This document shows, one piece after another, positions 7,509 to 14,373 of a stretch of 20,668 nt of DNA. The stretch's first letter is position 1; each line of letters begins with the position of its first letter. Made by a program: the position numbers and the translations under genes. The notes under the pieces were generated by a model that worked only from the letters and a program-made list of their open reading frames with translations, was not told where the DNA came from and ran no database searches. Source of the stretch: Clostridiaceae bacterium UBA6085 (GTDB lineage: Bacteria; Bacillota; Clostridia; Clostridiales; Clostridiaceae); NCBI GenBank assembly GCA_002428605.1, contig DIXH01000083.1, positions 1 to 20,668 of the forward strand, given 5' to 3'.

Positions 7509-7524
7509 AGCAAGAACTATGCCA
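7509..7524 (-). promoter_or_regulatory. Sigma-54 (-24/-12) promoter of the Fe-ADH/mmsA operon
   Basis: The minus strand reads TGGCATAGTTCTTGCT, an exact match to the consensus TGGCAYRNNNNTTGCW with correct GG-to-GC spacing. Transcription would start near 7498, giving a ~27-nt leader with the AGGGAGGT site before the ATG at 7471. The gene immediately upstream encodes a sigma-54 activator. Confidence 0.88.
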
Positions 7525-7552
7525 ACTTCAAATTACCCCGGACATTTTTCCG

Positions 7553-7587
7553 AAAAAAAGAGGAAAGCTCCAAAACGCGCTTCCCTC
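7553..7587 (-). terminator. Terminator of the sigma-54 activator gene
   Basis: On the minus strand GAGGGAAGC (7587-7579) pairs with GCTTTCCTC (7568-7560), with one G-U pair, followed by seven T (7559-7553). It separates the activator gene from the sigma-54 promoter, so the two transcripts are independent. Confidence 0.8.
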
Positions 7588-7612
7588 AACAAAATCCATG
7601 CGGCCCAATATT

Positions 7613-7628
7613 TGACAAGTATTTGTCA
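7613..7628. promoter_or_regulatory. Candidate upstream activator site
   Basis: TGACAA-GTAT-TTGTCA is a perfect palindrome with 6-bp arms, ~90 bp upstream of the -24 element, within the range usual for sigma-54 enhancer sites. A second 12-bp palindrome, ATACATATGTAT, lies at 7663-7674. Binding by the neighbouring activator is inferred. Confidence 0.45.
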
Positions 7629-7699
7629 CTTTACCGGCAACCTCTATAATGTTCAATATTTCATACATATGTATTATTACATGTCCAAATAAACCAACA

Positions 7700-9475
7700 C
7701 TAATCCATCCCGAGCCTTTTCATCTTCTCATAAAGGGTGGAGCGTTGTATACCTAGCCTTCTTGCAGCTTCTGCCTTGTTTCCGCTGCATTCCTCAAGCA
7801 TCTCCCTGATAGCCTGCCTTTCACCCTCCATTGCCCTGTCCTTCAGCGCAGAGGATGTGTCATGATTTTGTCTGATGCCGGCATCCGATATCTTTTTCGG
7901 TAGGTCACCGACTCCAATGACATCTCCCTCTGTAAGGCTCACAAGCATCTCCGCGGCATTCTCAAGTTCTCTGACATTTCCAGGCCATCCATATGAGACA
8001 AGCATTTCCATAGCTTCTGGAGTCAGCACCTTCTCATGGAAGCCGAACTCGCTGCAGAACCTCCTGATGAAGCCAAGGAGGAGCTCCTCGATGTCTTCCT
8101 TCCTCTCCTTAAGTTCAGGCAGCTCCAGCCTGATTATGTTTATCCTGTAGTATAGGTCTTCTCTGAACGTACCTTCCTTGATCATCTCTTCAAGGTCCTT
8201 GTTCGTTGCAGCTATGATCCTCACGTTTATCTTCCTCTTCTGGGTTCCTCCCACAGGCTCCACTATCCTGTCCTGAAGCACCCTTAGGATCTTCGCCTGC
8301 ATGAAGAGAGGCATGTCCCCAATTTCATCCAGGAATATGGTACCGTTGTGGGCAAGTTCGAACTTTCCCTTCCTTCCGCCTTTCCTGGCGTCAGTGAACG
8401 CCCCCTCCTCATATCCGAAAAGCTCTGATTCCAGAAGTGTTTCCGGTATCGCTGAACAGTTCACAGATACGAGAGGACCTTCAGAAAAGAGGCTCATGTC
8501 GTGTATTGCCTGGGCAAAAAGCTCTTTTCCGGTACCGCTGGCACCGGTAATGAGAACTGTAGAAGGTGTCCTTGCAGCTCTCCTCGCCAGGTCCTTTGCC
8601 TTCTGCATGGGTCCGGAGCTTCCAATTATCTTGCCAAGCAGGAACTTTTCCTTCCTTGTAGGTTCATTTTTCCCCTTCTTTTCAAGATCTCTCTTCTTAT
8701 GGACTCTTCCGATGATGTTGTAGAGCTCATTGACATCAGCGAATATGAGCATTCCGATCGCTCCGGTGACTTCCCCGTTCTTCTTTATGGGGATCCTGTG
8801 GACTACCATGTCCTGTCCCCTTATCCTCTGAATATGACCTCTCTCTTCTATACCAGTCCTTACAACAACAGGAAGCCTTGTATTCTCTATGATGTCCTCC
8901 ACATTCCTTCCTATGACATCCTCCGGCCTCTTTCCGATGAACCTTCCATAAGCTTCGTTGAACTCCAGGATGGTGCAGTTCTTGTCTACCACCACCACAC
9001 CCTCATATGCTGAATTCAAGACATGCTTCAGTGTTTCAGACGAATCAAGCTTGTCCTTCACCTTCCTGATATATCCGGAATTTGCGCTCAGTATGTCGGT
9101 CCTCGTTATTATTCCGTTTAGTTTCCCAAACGCGTCAACTACCGGCAATGCCCCGTCTTTCATTCCCATTGCCTTCGAGACAGGGTCATCAGGCCCTATA
9201 ACCGTCGCATCCCTCGTCATCACCGCATCTACTCTTGTATCCAGTGACTTGTCCTTGAGAAAAAGCTGCATCAGGACAGTCTTGGTCACAAGTCCCAGAT
9301 AGATTCCGTCGCCGTCAACTACAGGAACGCTGAATATATCGTGTACATCAAGTATGTTTATAGCCTCTTCCAAAGTAGATTCGGGCTTTACTGTAAATGG
9401 GTCCCTCGTCATCCAGTCCCTTACGATTGACTCTGAATCACTGTAGCTTGTACCGTTCCTGATTTCTTCGGACAT
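7700..9475 (-). CDS. Sigma-54-dependent transcriptional activator, CBS-CBS-PAS-AAA+-Fis
   Basis: Enhancer-binding protein that opens sigma-54 promoters by ATP hydrolysis. Domains in the 591-residue product: two CBS repeats (about 18-72 and 82-132; VRDWMTRDPFTVKPE, VDAVMTRDATVIGPDD), which usually sense adenine nucleotides; a PAS domain (about 147-250); an AAA+ domain (about 282-510) with Walker A GASGTGKE (311-318), Walker B GTIFLDE (378-384) and GWPGNVREL (496-504); and a Fis-type helix-turn-helix (about 565-588). The sigma-54 contact loop reads GAFTDA (358-363) instead of GAFTGA. The ATG follows CGGAGGT. It lies directly upstream of the sigma-54 promoter of the Fe-ADH/mmsA operon, its likely target. 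The effector is unknown. Confidence 0.94.
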   Translation of the reverse strand: MSEEIRNGTSYSDSESIVRDWMTRDPFTVKPESTLEEAINILDVHDIFSVPVVDGDGIYLGLVTKTVLMQLFLKDKSLDTRVDAVMTRDATVIGPDDPVSKAMGMKDGALPVVDAFGKLNGIITRTDILSANSGYIRKVKDKLDSSETLKHVLNSAYEGVVVVDKNCTILEFNEAYGRFIGKRPEDVIGRNVEDIIENTRLPVVVRTGIEERGHIQRIRGQDMVVHRIPIKKNGEVTGAIGMLIFADVNELYNIIGRVHKKRDLEKKGKNEPTRKEKFLLGKIIGSSGPMQKAKDLARRAARTPSTVLITGASGTGKELFAQAIHDMSLFSEGPLVSVNCSAIPETLLESELFGYEEGAFTDARKGGRKGKFELAHNGTIFLDEIGDMPLFMQAKILRVLQDRIVEPVGGTQKRKINVRIIAATNKDLEEMIKEGTFREDLYYRINIIRLELPELKERKEDIEELLLGFIRRFCSEFGFHEKVLTPEAMEMLVSYGWPGNVRELENAAEMLVSLTEGDVIGVGDLPKKISDAGIRQNHDTSSALKDRAMEGERQAIREMLEECSGNKAEAARRLGIQRSTLYEKMKRLGMD

Positions 9476-9495
9476 GCTTCTACCTCCGTTATATT

Positions 9496-9530
9496 TCTCT
9501 TCATACCAAATGTAACATTATTATTCAAGA
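9496..9530 (-). promoter_or_regulatory. Possible sigma-A promoter of the activator gene
   Basis: On the minus strand TTGAAT, 17 bp, TATGAA precede the activator start by about 30 bp. Sequence match only, coordinates approximate. Confidence 0.3.
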
Positions 9531-9543
9531 CATAAAAGAATAA

Positions 9544-9593
9544 GTGTCCGATAATTATTACACCAGTTGCTTTAAGTGCATTTTATCGGACAC
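9544..9593 (-). terminator. Inverted repeat after the DUF1667 gene: terminator or operator
   Basis: Perfect 11-bp arms GTGTCCGATAA (9544-9554) and TTATCGGACAC (9583-9593), 28 bp apart. In minus-strand RNA the stem is followed by UUAUUCUUUU, so it may terminate the FAD oxidoreductase operon, although the loop is long. Its place ~70 bp upstream of the activator gene also fits an operator pair. Confidence 0.5.
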
Positions 9594-9603
9594 CGATTTA
9601 TTT

Positions 9604-9966
9604 TTACTTCCTGACACCAATATCCTTGGTGGCTACAAGGTCGACTCCCAGGCCAAGTATATCCCTCTTCAATATGTCCTTCTCAAATACAGGTGCTTTG
9701 CATATGATTCCCTTCATCACAGCAATAACATCGAAGATCCTGTCCTTCGGTATGGGTGCAGTCAGTTTCACGCTTACCAGCGGAAGGATTCCCCCTGACA
9801 CTTTTACAGATGATGTGATGCTCCTCTTGGGTTCAGTAAGCTCCTGATACGCATGCTTTTCACCCTGCTTGCATTCATTTCCAATTACAGACAGCTTTCC
9901 TTCTGTGATTTCAGCCTGTAGTCTGCAGCCCTTCGGACATACGATACAGGTCATGGTCCTCTTCAC
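9604..9966 (-). CDS. DUF1667 family protein, Cys-rich partner of GlpA-like oxidoreductases
   Basis: A 120-residue protein of the DUF1667 family, which occurs next to GlpA-like/FAD oxidoreductase pairs. The N-terminus carries four cysteines in CIVCPKGC and GNEC (C8, C11, C15, C32), an arrangement suited to an iron-sulfur cluster or zinc; the biochemical role of the family is not established to my knowledge. The start is GTG, overlapping the TGA of the upstream gene (GTGA) with GGAGG 10 nt before, so translation is coupled. Last gene of the three-gene operon. It probably serves as an electron-transfer or assembly subunit of the same complex. Confidence 0.85.
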   Translation of the reverse strand: MKRTMTCIVCPKGCRLQAEITEGKLSVIGNECKQGEKHAYQELTEPKRSITSSVKVSGGILPLVSVKLTAPIPKDRIFDVIAVMKGIICKAPVFEKDILKRDILGLGVDLVATKDIGVRK

Positions 9967-11207
9967 GATATCATTACCTCCATGTCACCTGCTGATTTTA
10001 CGCTTTCTGCAGGAAGCTGAAACTGGATCATCTCTGCAGGTATGGCATGGCTGATTTTTCTTGAGAATACACTTACCCCCTCCTGCATGACATACAGCAT
10101 CCTATCCCTTAAAGGCTCCTTTACGCGCAATGAAACAGTGACTTCTTTATCCTCATTTATAGCTACCCATTGAGGTACCACATAGGACACATATGCTCCT
10201 GGCTTCATGCCTGCGAATCGCAAATCAGATTCCTTCCCTACGAGGTAATTCGCAACTCCCTCAGCAAGCCTTTCAGCTTCCATTGATACCTGGTCCACCA
10301 GGTCATGGACCTGGAGCACATTCCCGGCAGCAAAGATACCAGGCACGCTCGTCTCATAAGCTCCACTGATCACAGGACCCTTTGTCCTGGGATCAAGTGC
10401 AACCCCCGCCGAAAGTGACAGCTCGTTCTCTGGAATGAGTCCTACAGACAAAATAAGGGTATCGCATGGTATGAACTCCTCGGTTCCCTTGACTGGTACG
10501 AGCTTATCGTCCACAGACATCACTGTTATCCCTTCAAGCCTGTCCCCGCCATGTATCCTTGATACGGTCCTCGACAGGTGCAAAGGGATGTCATAATCCT
10601 CAAGGCACTGGCTTATGTTCCTTGGAAGGCCGCTTGCATATGGAAGCAGTTCGTATACTCCCAATACTCTCGCCCCTTCAAGGGTAAGTCGCCTTGCCAT
10701 TATCATGCCTATATCCCCCGACCCAAGTATAACGACCTCCTTGCCCACCTGCTTGTTATGTATGTTCATATAGGATTGGGCAACGCCTGCTGTCATCACG
10801 CCGGAAGGTCTTGATCCTGGGATAGCTATGGCACCCCTGGTCCTTTCCCTGCAGCCCATGGCGAGAATTACAACCCTGGCAGTTACCTCCATGAGCCCTT
10901 CCCTCGAAACAACTGTGCACCTTTTATCCTCCGTCAAATCTGTCACTGCCGCACCGCAAATGTGCTCTATTCCAAGCTCCTTGAGTCTTCTGACAAACCT
11001 TGCGGCATATTCCGGTCCGCTTAGTGAGGTCTTGAACCTCTTAAGTCCGAAGCCCTCATGGATGCATTGCCTGAGTATTCCACCCAGCTCATTCTCCCTC
11101 TCAACCAGCAGGATGTCTGTTATTCCCAGCCCATGGAGAGCTTGGGCCGCAGCAAGCCCTGCAGGTCCCCCGCCGATTATTAGCACATCAACTTTCCTCG
11201 ATTTCAT
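9963..11207 (-). CDS. NAD(P)/FAD-dependent oxidoreductase (second subunit of GlpA-like complex)
   Basis: A 414-residue pyridine nucleotide-disulfide-type flavoprotein. It shows the N-terminal FAD site VLIIGGGPAGLAAAQ (9-23), the family motif GGILRQCIHEGFGL (42-55), GCRERTRGAIAIPGSRP, and a second dinucleotide site VVILGSGDIGMIMARRL. Near the end is the FAD site with VPGIFAAGNVLQVHDLVD. Proteins like this pair with a GlpA-like subunit and DUF1667 in anaerobes and are often called glycerol-3-phosphate dehydrogenase subunits; similar pairs oxidise opines, proline derivatives or hydroxyacids. It overlaps its upstream partner by 20 bp and DUF1667 by 4 bp. GGAGG lies 7 nt before the ATG. Electron acceptor and substrate cannot be read from sequence. 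Confidence 0.88.
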   Translation of the reverse strand: MKSRKVDVLIIGGGPAGLAAAQALHGLGITDILLVERENELGGILRQCIHEGFGLKRFKTSLSGPEYAARFVRRLKELGIEHICGAAVTDLTEDKRCTVVSREGLMEVTARVVILAMGCRERTRGAIAIPGSRPSGVMTAGVAQSYMNIHNKQVGKEVVILGSGDIGMIMARRLTLEGARVLGVYELLPYASGLPRNISQCLEDYDIPLHLSRTVSRIHGGDRLEGITVMSVDDKLVPVKGTEEFIPCDTLILSVGLIPENELSLSAGVALDPRTKGPVISGAYETSVPGIFAAGNVLQVHDLVDQVSMEAERLAEGVANYLVGKESDLRFAGMKPGAYVSYVVPQWVAINEDKEVTVSLRVKEPLRDRMLYVMQEGVSVFSRKISHAIPAEMIQFQLPAESVKSAGDMEVMIS

Positions 11208-12654
11208 CCCTTAACCTCCCCGTGAACATATATGACTCCCTGGCTTTGTATCTGATGTCAGTTTCCTTCAGTCCAAGCTCAGATCCGATGAGCTCTGTTA
11301 TCCTCATCTGACAGTATCCTCCGTCGCAGCGGCCCATGCCTGCTCTTGTCCTGTTCTTTACAGATGCTATCGTAGCAGCTCCGAGAGGATTCCTGATGGC
11401 TTCGATTATCTCCTTTTTGGTCACCTTTTCGCATCTGCAGATGATCTCGCCGTAATCAGGGTCATTTTCTATGAGCCTTGCCCTCTCTTCATTTGTTGCC
11501 TCACTGAACCTTTCAGTCTTTAACCTTACCGGATCGAAGTTTGGATTTTCTTTAAGGGTTTCAGTCTTACCAATAAGGCCTGATACACGCCTTGCAATCG
11601 GAAGAGAACATGTAAGCCCCGGCGACTCAATACCGACAAGATTTATTGCATTCGGAATCTCAATGTCATCTTCAATCAGAAAATCAAGATTCTCATTTGT
11701 CATTGGATTCACTCTCTTAACCCTGATACCGGCAAAGCTTCTTATATATGACTGTCTGTCCATGTAGGGGAACATACGCTTTCCATCCTCATACAGCCCA
11801 TCAAGATGCAGCTTTGTGGTTTCATAGTCCTCAAGGTCAAAAGTAACATAGGAATCAGGTCCTACCAGGACATTTCCGTCTATTGTAGGCGTCGCATGGG
11901 TTGAAAATCCTCCCTTTTCATCAGGGGCAGGATATACGGGTATCGCCAGGTGCTTTCCGAGGTTCTTGTCCAGGACAATGTATTCGCCCTTGAAGCCCTT
12001 CACGATATAGTCCCTTTTAAAACCAAGCATGTCGGATATTGCACATGAATTCATGCCGGCAGCATTGATTACCCATCTTCCCCTATGCAAGCCCTTATCT
12101 GTAGTCACCTCATACATTCCGTCATTTCTTTCGATTCCAGTTACCTTTTCCCCGAACCTGAATTCCACCCCGTTAGTTGCGGCATTTTCAGCAAGCGCTA
12201 TGGTGTAGCCGATCGGATCCAGTACACCTGATGTAGGGCAGTGCATTGCGAAGTTTCCGCCAGCACCGGGGGCAATCTCATCGAGTCTGGCTCTATCAAC
12301 AATCTCAAGGCCATCTACACCATTCTCCTCTCCTATTGCCTTGAATTTCAGGATGCGTTTCAGGTCATCATCATTGAATCCAATGACTACCTTCCCTGTC
12401 CTTCTAAAGCTTACGCCAAGTTCTCTGGCGACTTCATCAAACTCCCTGTTTCCCTCTACGCAAAGCTTAGCCTTGAGAGATCCCGGTTTGTAGGTGAACC
12501 CTGCATGAAGCATTCCTGTGTTCCTGCTTGAATTTCCAAACGCAACATCAAGCTCCTTTTCAAGTACAACAATGCTGAGCTTCTTTCTTGAAAGCTCCCT
12601 GGCTATGGCAGAACCTATGACCCCTGCTCCTATAATTATCACATCTGACGACAT
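11188..12654 (-). CDS. GlpA-like FAD-dependent oxidoreductase with C-terminal [2Fe-2S] domain
   Basis: A 488-residue flavoprotein of the DAO/GlpA fold: N-terminal FAD motif VIIIGAGVIGSAIAREL (5-21), NTGMLHAGF, and a C-terminal BFD-like domain with cysteines C406, C408, C443 and C448 (ICRCEKV and GRCDGGYCQ), which bind a [2Fe-2S] cluster in GlpA. It probably dehydrogenates glycerol-3-phosphate or a 2-hydroxyacid and passes electrons to the co-encoded flavoprotein. No glycerol kinase, facilitator or GlpP lies nearby. Instead a FadR-type GntR regulator is adjacent, which favours an organic acid substrate (inference). GGAGG sits 7 nt before ATG, but inside a long palindrome that could sequester it. 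Confidence 0.85.
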   Translation of the reverse strand: MSSDVIIIGAGVIGSAIARELSRKKLSIVVLEKELDVAFGNSSRNTGMLHAGFTYKPGSLKAKLCVEGNREFDEVARELGVSFRRTGKVVIGFNDDDLKRILKFKAIGEENGVDGLEIVDRARLDEIAPGAGGNFAMHCPTSGVLDPIGYTIALAENAATNGVEFRFGEKVTGIERNDGMYEVTTDKGLHRGRWVINAAGMNSCAISDMLGFKRDYIVKGFKGEYIVLDKNLGKHLAIPVYPAPDEKGGFSTHATPTIDGNVLVGPDSYVTFDLEDYETTKLHLDGLYEDGKRMFPYMDRQSYIRSFAGIRVKRVNPMTNENLDFLIEDDIEIPNAINLVGIESPGLTCSLPIARRVSGLIGKTETLKENPNFDPVRLKTERFSEATNEERARLIENDPDYGEIICRCEKVTKKEIIEAIRNPLGAATIASVKNRTRAGMGRCDGGYCQMRITELIGSELGLKETDIRYKARESYMFTGRLRDEIEES

Positions 12655-12658
12655 AAGG

Positions 12659-12723
12659 ATACCTCCACGATTATCATTGATTAATGTATACCATACATCA
12701 ATAATGGATAGTCGTGGAGGTAT
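12659..12723. promoter_or_regulatory. 65-bp interrupted palindrome over the GlpA-like gene ribosome binding site
   Basis: ATACCTCCACGATTATC (12659-12675) and GATAGTCGTGGAGGTAT (12707-12723) are 17-bp arms with one mismatch (G-U in RNA). A second palindrome, ATGTAT-ACC-ATACAT (12684-12698), shares the same centre at 12691. The left arm contains the ribosome binding site of the GlpA-like gene. The inner palindrome overlaps a possible extended -10 on the minus strand (TGGTATACA, 12693-12685) and is a plausible operator for the adjacent GntR protein. Confidence 0.75.
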
Positions 12724-12752
12724 TAAAATGGAATGACTTCATGCCCTTCATC

Positions 12753-13448
12753 TTAAAGATTGGACGTATTCGTTCTCTGACTCGTGATCCTCTTGTAGTT
12801 AGCTGCAAGATGTGAAAGCATGACATCATATGCATCGCTGCTTTTTCCTGATCTGATTGCATCGGCTATAAGTCGGTGGTCATGAAGGCTCTGCCTGCCA
12901 AGGCTCGCACCATACATCTCCTCCTGCAGGACCAGCGCCTGCCTAAGTGAGGGTATCAGATTGTGCATCACAAGGTTCCTGCTCATGTTCCATATTCCTG
13001 AATGGAATTCAAAGTCGAAGTTCTCATAGTGGCCGTAGCTATTGAAGCTTTCTTCGGCTGATGAGCAGATCCTTTTAAGCTGCTCCGTTTCCTCAGGAAG
13101 TGCATTCTGCGCTGCAAGAGCTGCCATCTTTGGCTCAACAAGAAGCCTTATCTGGACAAAGTCCAGGACAAGCCTTCTTTTGTCATGAATCAGAGACAGG
13201 CCCAGAGGATCCTTCTCTATCTCTACATATGAGGATACGAAGGTACCTGAACCCTGCCTGACCTCCACTATGCCTTGATCAGATAAAATCCTTGCAGCTG
13301 CCCTTATGGTATTCCGGCTGACCTGAAAAAGCCTCGCAAGCTCTGTTTCACTCTGAAGCTTCGCCCCTATCGAAAGGTTCTCCCTGAATATCATCTCCTT
13401 GATCTGATCAGCGACATATCCCGGCAGCGTCCTGAATTCATTGTCCAT
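12753..13448 (-). CDS. GntR family regulator, FadR subfamily
   Basis: DNA-binding regulator of 231 residues. The N-terminal winged helix (about residues 6-75) shows QIKEMIFRENLSIGAKLQSE, ELARLFQVSRNTIRAAARIL and the wing VRQGSGTFV. The C-terminal all-helical FCD domain (about 90-220) has the FEFH, HDHR and SHL histidines that bind a metal and a carboxylate ligand in this family. The frame extends upstream to 13544, but the ATG at 13448 has GAGG 8 nt ahead and begins just before the usual domain start, so it is preferred. It lies upstream of the FAD oxidoreductase genes on the same strand and probably controls them and itself. The ligand is probably an organic acid (inference). Confidence 0.9.
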   Translation of the reverse strand: MDNEFRTLPGYVADQIKEMIFRENLSIGAKLQSETELARLFQVSRNTIRAAARILSDQGIVEVRQGSGTFVSSYVEIEKDPLGLSLIHDKRRLVLDFVQIRLLVEPKMAALAAQNALPEETEQLKRICSSAEESFNSYGHYENFDFEFHSGIWNMSRNLVMHNLIPSLRQALVLQEEMYGASLGRQSLHDHRLIADAIRSGKSSDAYDVMLSHLAANYKRITSQRTNTSNL

Positions 13449-13478
13449 GCTATCAACCTCGCTAAAGTCATTAATCCT

Positions 13479-13499
13479 TATACCATTGTACAATGTATA
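13479..13499. promoter_or_regulatory. Candidate GntR autoregulatory operator
   Basis: The perfect palindrome CATTGTACAATG (13484-13495) is flanked by TATAC and GTATA. It lies between gntR and the divergent small membrane protein gene. It shares TATACCAT and AATGTATA with the site at 12683-12698. A possible extended -10 for gntR (TGGTATAAG on the minus strand) overlaps its edge, so part of the sharing may be promoter sequence. Confidence 0.5.
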
Positions 13500-13581
13500 T
13501 TCCCATACCGTCACCTGCCACGGCTCATGTTCCAAATCCTTCAATTATGTTATACTTTCAGATATAGATTGGAGGTGCACC

Positions 13582-13899
13582 TTGGAGAGAAAAAAGAGAA
13601 ACCACGTTTCCGTCCTGCTCATACTTTTCATCGAGCTGTCAGTAACCGCAGCGATATTCAGACTGATCGGCTTTGCGGAAAAGGCAGCTGCTTACCTTAC
13701 GATCGCAGCGCTTGTCACAGGAGCACTGTTTGTATCTGTACTTATCTTCAGCAGACTAAGCAGGCTTGCAGGCGAGGAAGAACCTTCAGCCAAGAAGAAA
13801 GGCCTGATCTTGCTTCTTGTCATGGTAACCCTTCTTTTCATAGCAACATACATCTTAGATGCATATGTCTTCGACCTGAGGTCGCTGATTGAAATATAA
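13582..13899 (+). CDS. Small membrane protein of unknown function
   Basis: A 105-residue protein I do not recognise. It has a basic N-terminus (ERKKRNH), three predicted membrane helices (about residues 9-28, 36-57 and 73-93), a charged loop with EEEPSAKKK between the second and third, and a short acidic tail. The start is TTG at 13582, with GGAGG six bases before it; the frame continues further upstream but without a usable start. An extended -10 (TGTTATACT, 13548-13556) lies ahead and a clear terminator follows, so it seems to be a single-gene transcript, divergent from gntR. Confidence 0.7.
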   Translation: MERKKRNHVSVLLILFIELSVTAAIFRLIGFAEKAAAYLTIAALVTGALFVSVLIFSRLSRLAGEEEPSAKKKGLILLLVMVTLLFIATYILDAYVFDLRSLIEI

Positions 13900-13920
13900 G
13901 GATACAATTAAAGAAAGTAC

Positions 13921-13953
13921 ACAGGACCGTCGGCAGACGGTCCTGTTATTTTA
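13921..13953 (+). terminator. Terminator between the small membrane protein and VOC genes
   Basis: Perfect 11-bp stem ACAGGACCGTC/GACGGTCCTGT with a GGCA loop (13921-13946), followed by TATTTTA. It begins 22 bp after the plus-strand stop. It may also act for the convergent VOC gene, since the minus strand reads GTACTTTCTTT after the stem. Confidence 0.85.
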
Positions 13954-13956
13954 TGT

Positions 13957-14373
13957 CTATTCACTTCTATGGCTGAACTGCCAGATTATGCCGAATTTGT
14001 CCTTCAGGCTTCCGTAGCATTTGCTCCAGAATGTCTCCTGAAGGTCCATCTCGATGGTTCCACCTTCCTTCATAGCTGCGAACCATGACTTGATCTTGTC
14101 CATGTCTGTATCTACTACTGTCAGGCTGATATTGTTTCCGACTACTAGAGGCATTCCAGGCCACGTGTCGGAAAACATTATTGTATCTCCGGATATTGTA
14201 AGCTCTGTGTGCATCACAAGGTCCTTTGCAGAATCAGGAATCGGATGATCCATGCTTGGCGGCATGCTGCCAAAGGTCATGAAATTCGGCTCATTTGTTT
14301 CGAATGCCTTCTGATAAAAAGTAACTGCTTCACGGCAATTCCCATCGAAATTGATATATACCTGTATAGCCAT
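13957..14373 (-). CDS. PhnB-like VOC (glyoxalase/bleomycin resistance fold) protein
   Basis: A 138-residue protein of the vicinal oxygen chelate superfamily, PhnB/YjdN-like branch. It shows the start VYINFDGNCREAVTFYQKAF, the central LVMHTELTISGDTIMFSDTWPG and the C-terminal FWSKCYGSLKDKFGIIWQFSH. These proteins form paired beta-alpha-beta-beta-beta modules; functions in this branch are mostly unknown, and the common label of demethylubiquinone methyltransferase is misleading. Single gene, with a weak GGAG-like site (AAGGAG) before ATG. It converges with the small membrane protein across a terminator. No operon partner suggests a substrate. Confidence 0.88.
   Translation of the reverse strand: MAIQVYINFDGNCREAVTFYQKAFETNEPNFMTFGSMPPSMDHPIPDSAKDLVMHTELTISGDTIMFSDTWPGMPLVVGNNISLTVVDTDMDKIKSWFAAMKEGGTIEMDLQETFWSKCYGSLKDKFGIIWQFSHRSE

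Noticed and set aside
7472..7513. Longer N-terminus for the iron alcohol dehydrogenase (start at 7513)
   Set aside because: It has no ribosome binding site and would begin inside the -12 element of the sigma-54 promoter; the ATG at 7471 has a strong site.
7612..7650. Sigma-A promoter TTGTCA-TATAAT on the plus strand
   Set aside because: There is no plus-strand gene downstream; the match lies in AT-rich DNA and overlaps the palindrome and the end of the activator gene region.
13449..13544. Longer N-terminus for the GntR regulator
   Set aside because: The added 32 residues precede the normal domain start, and the region carries the candidate operator and promoter; the ATG at 13448 has a suitable ribosome binding site.
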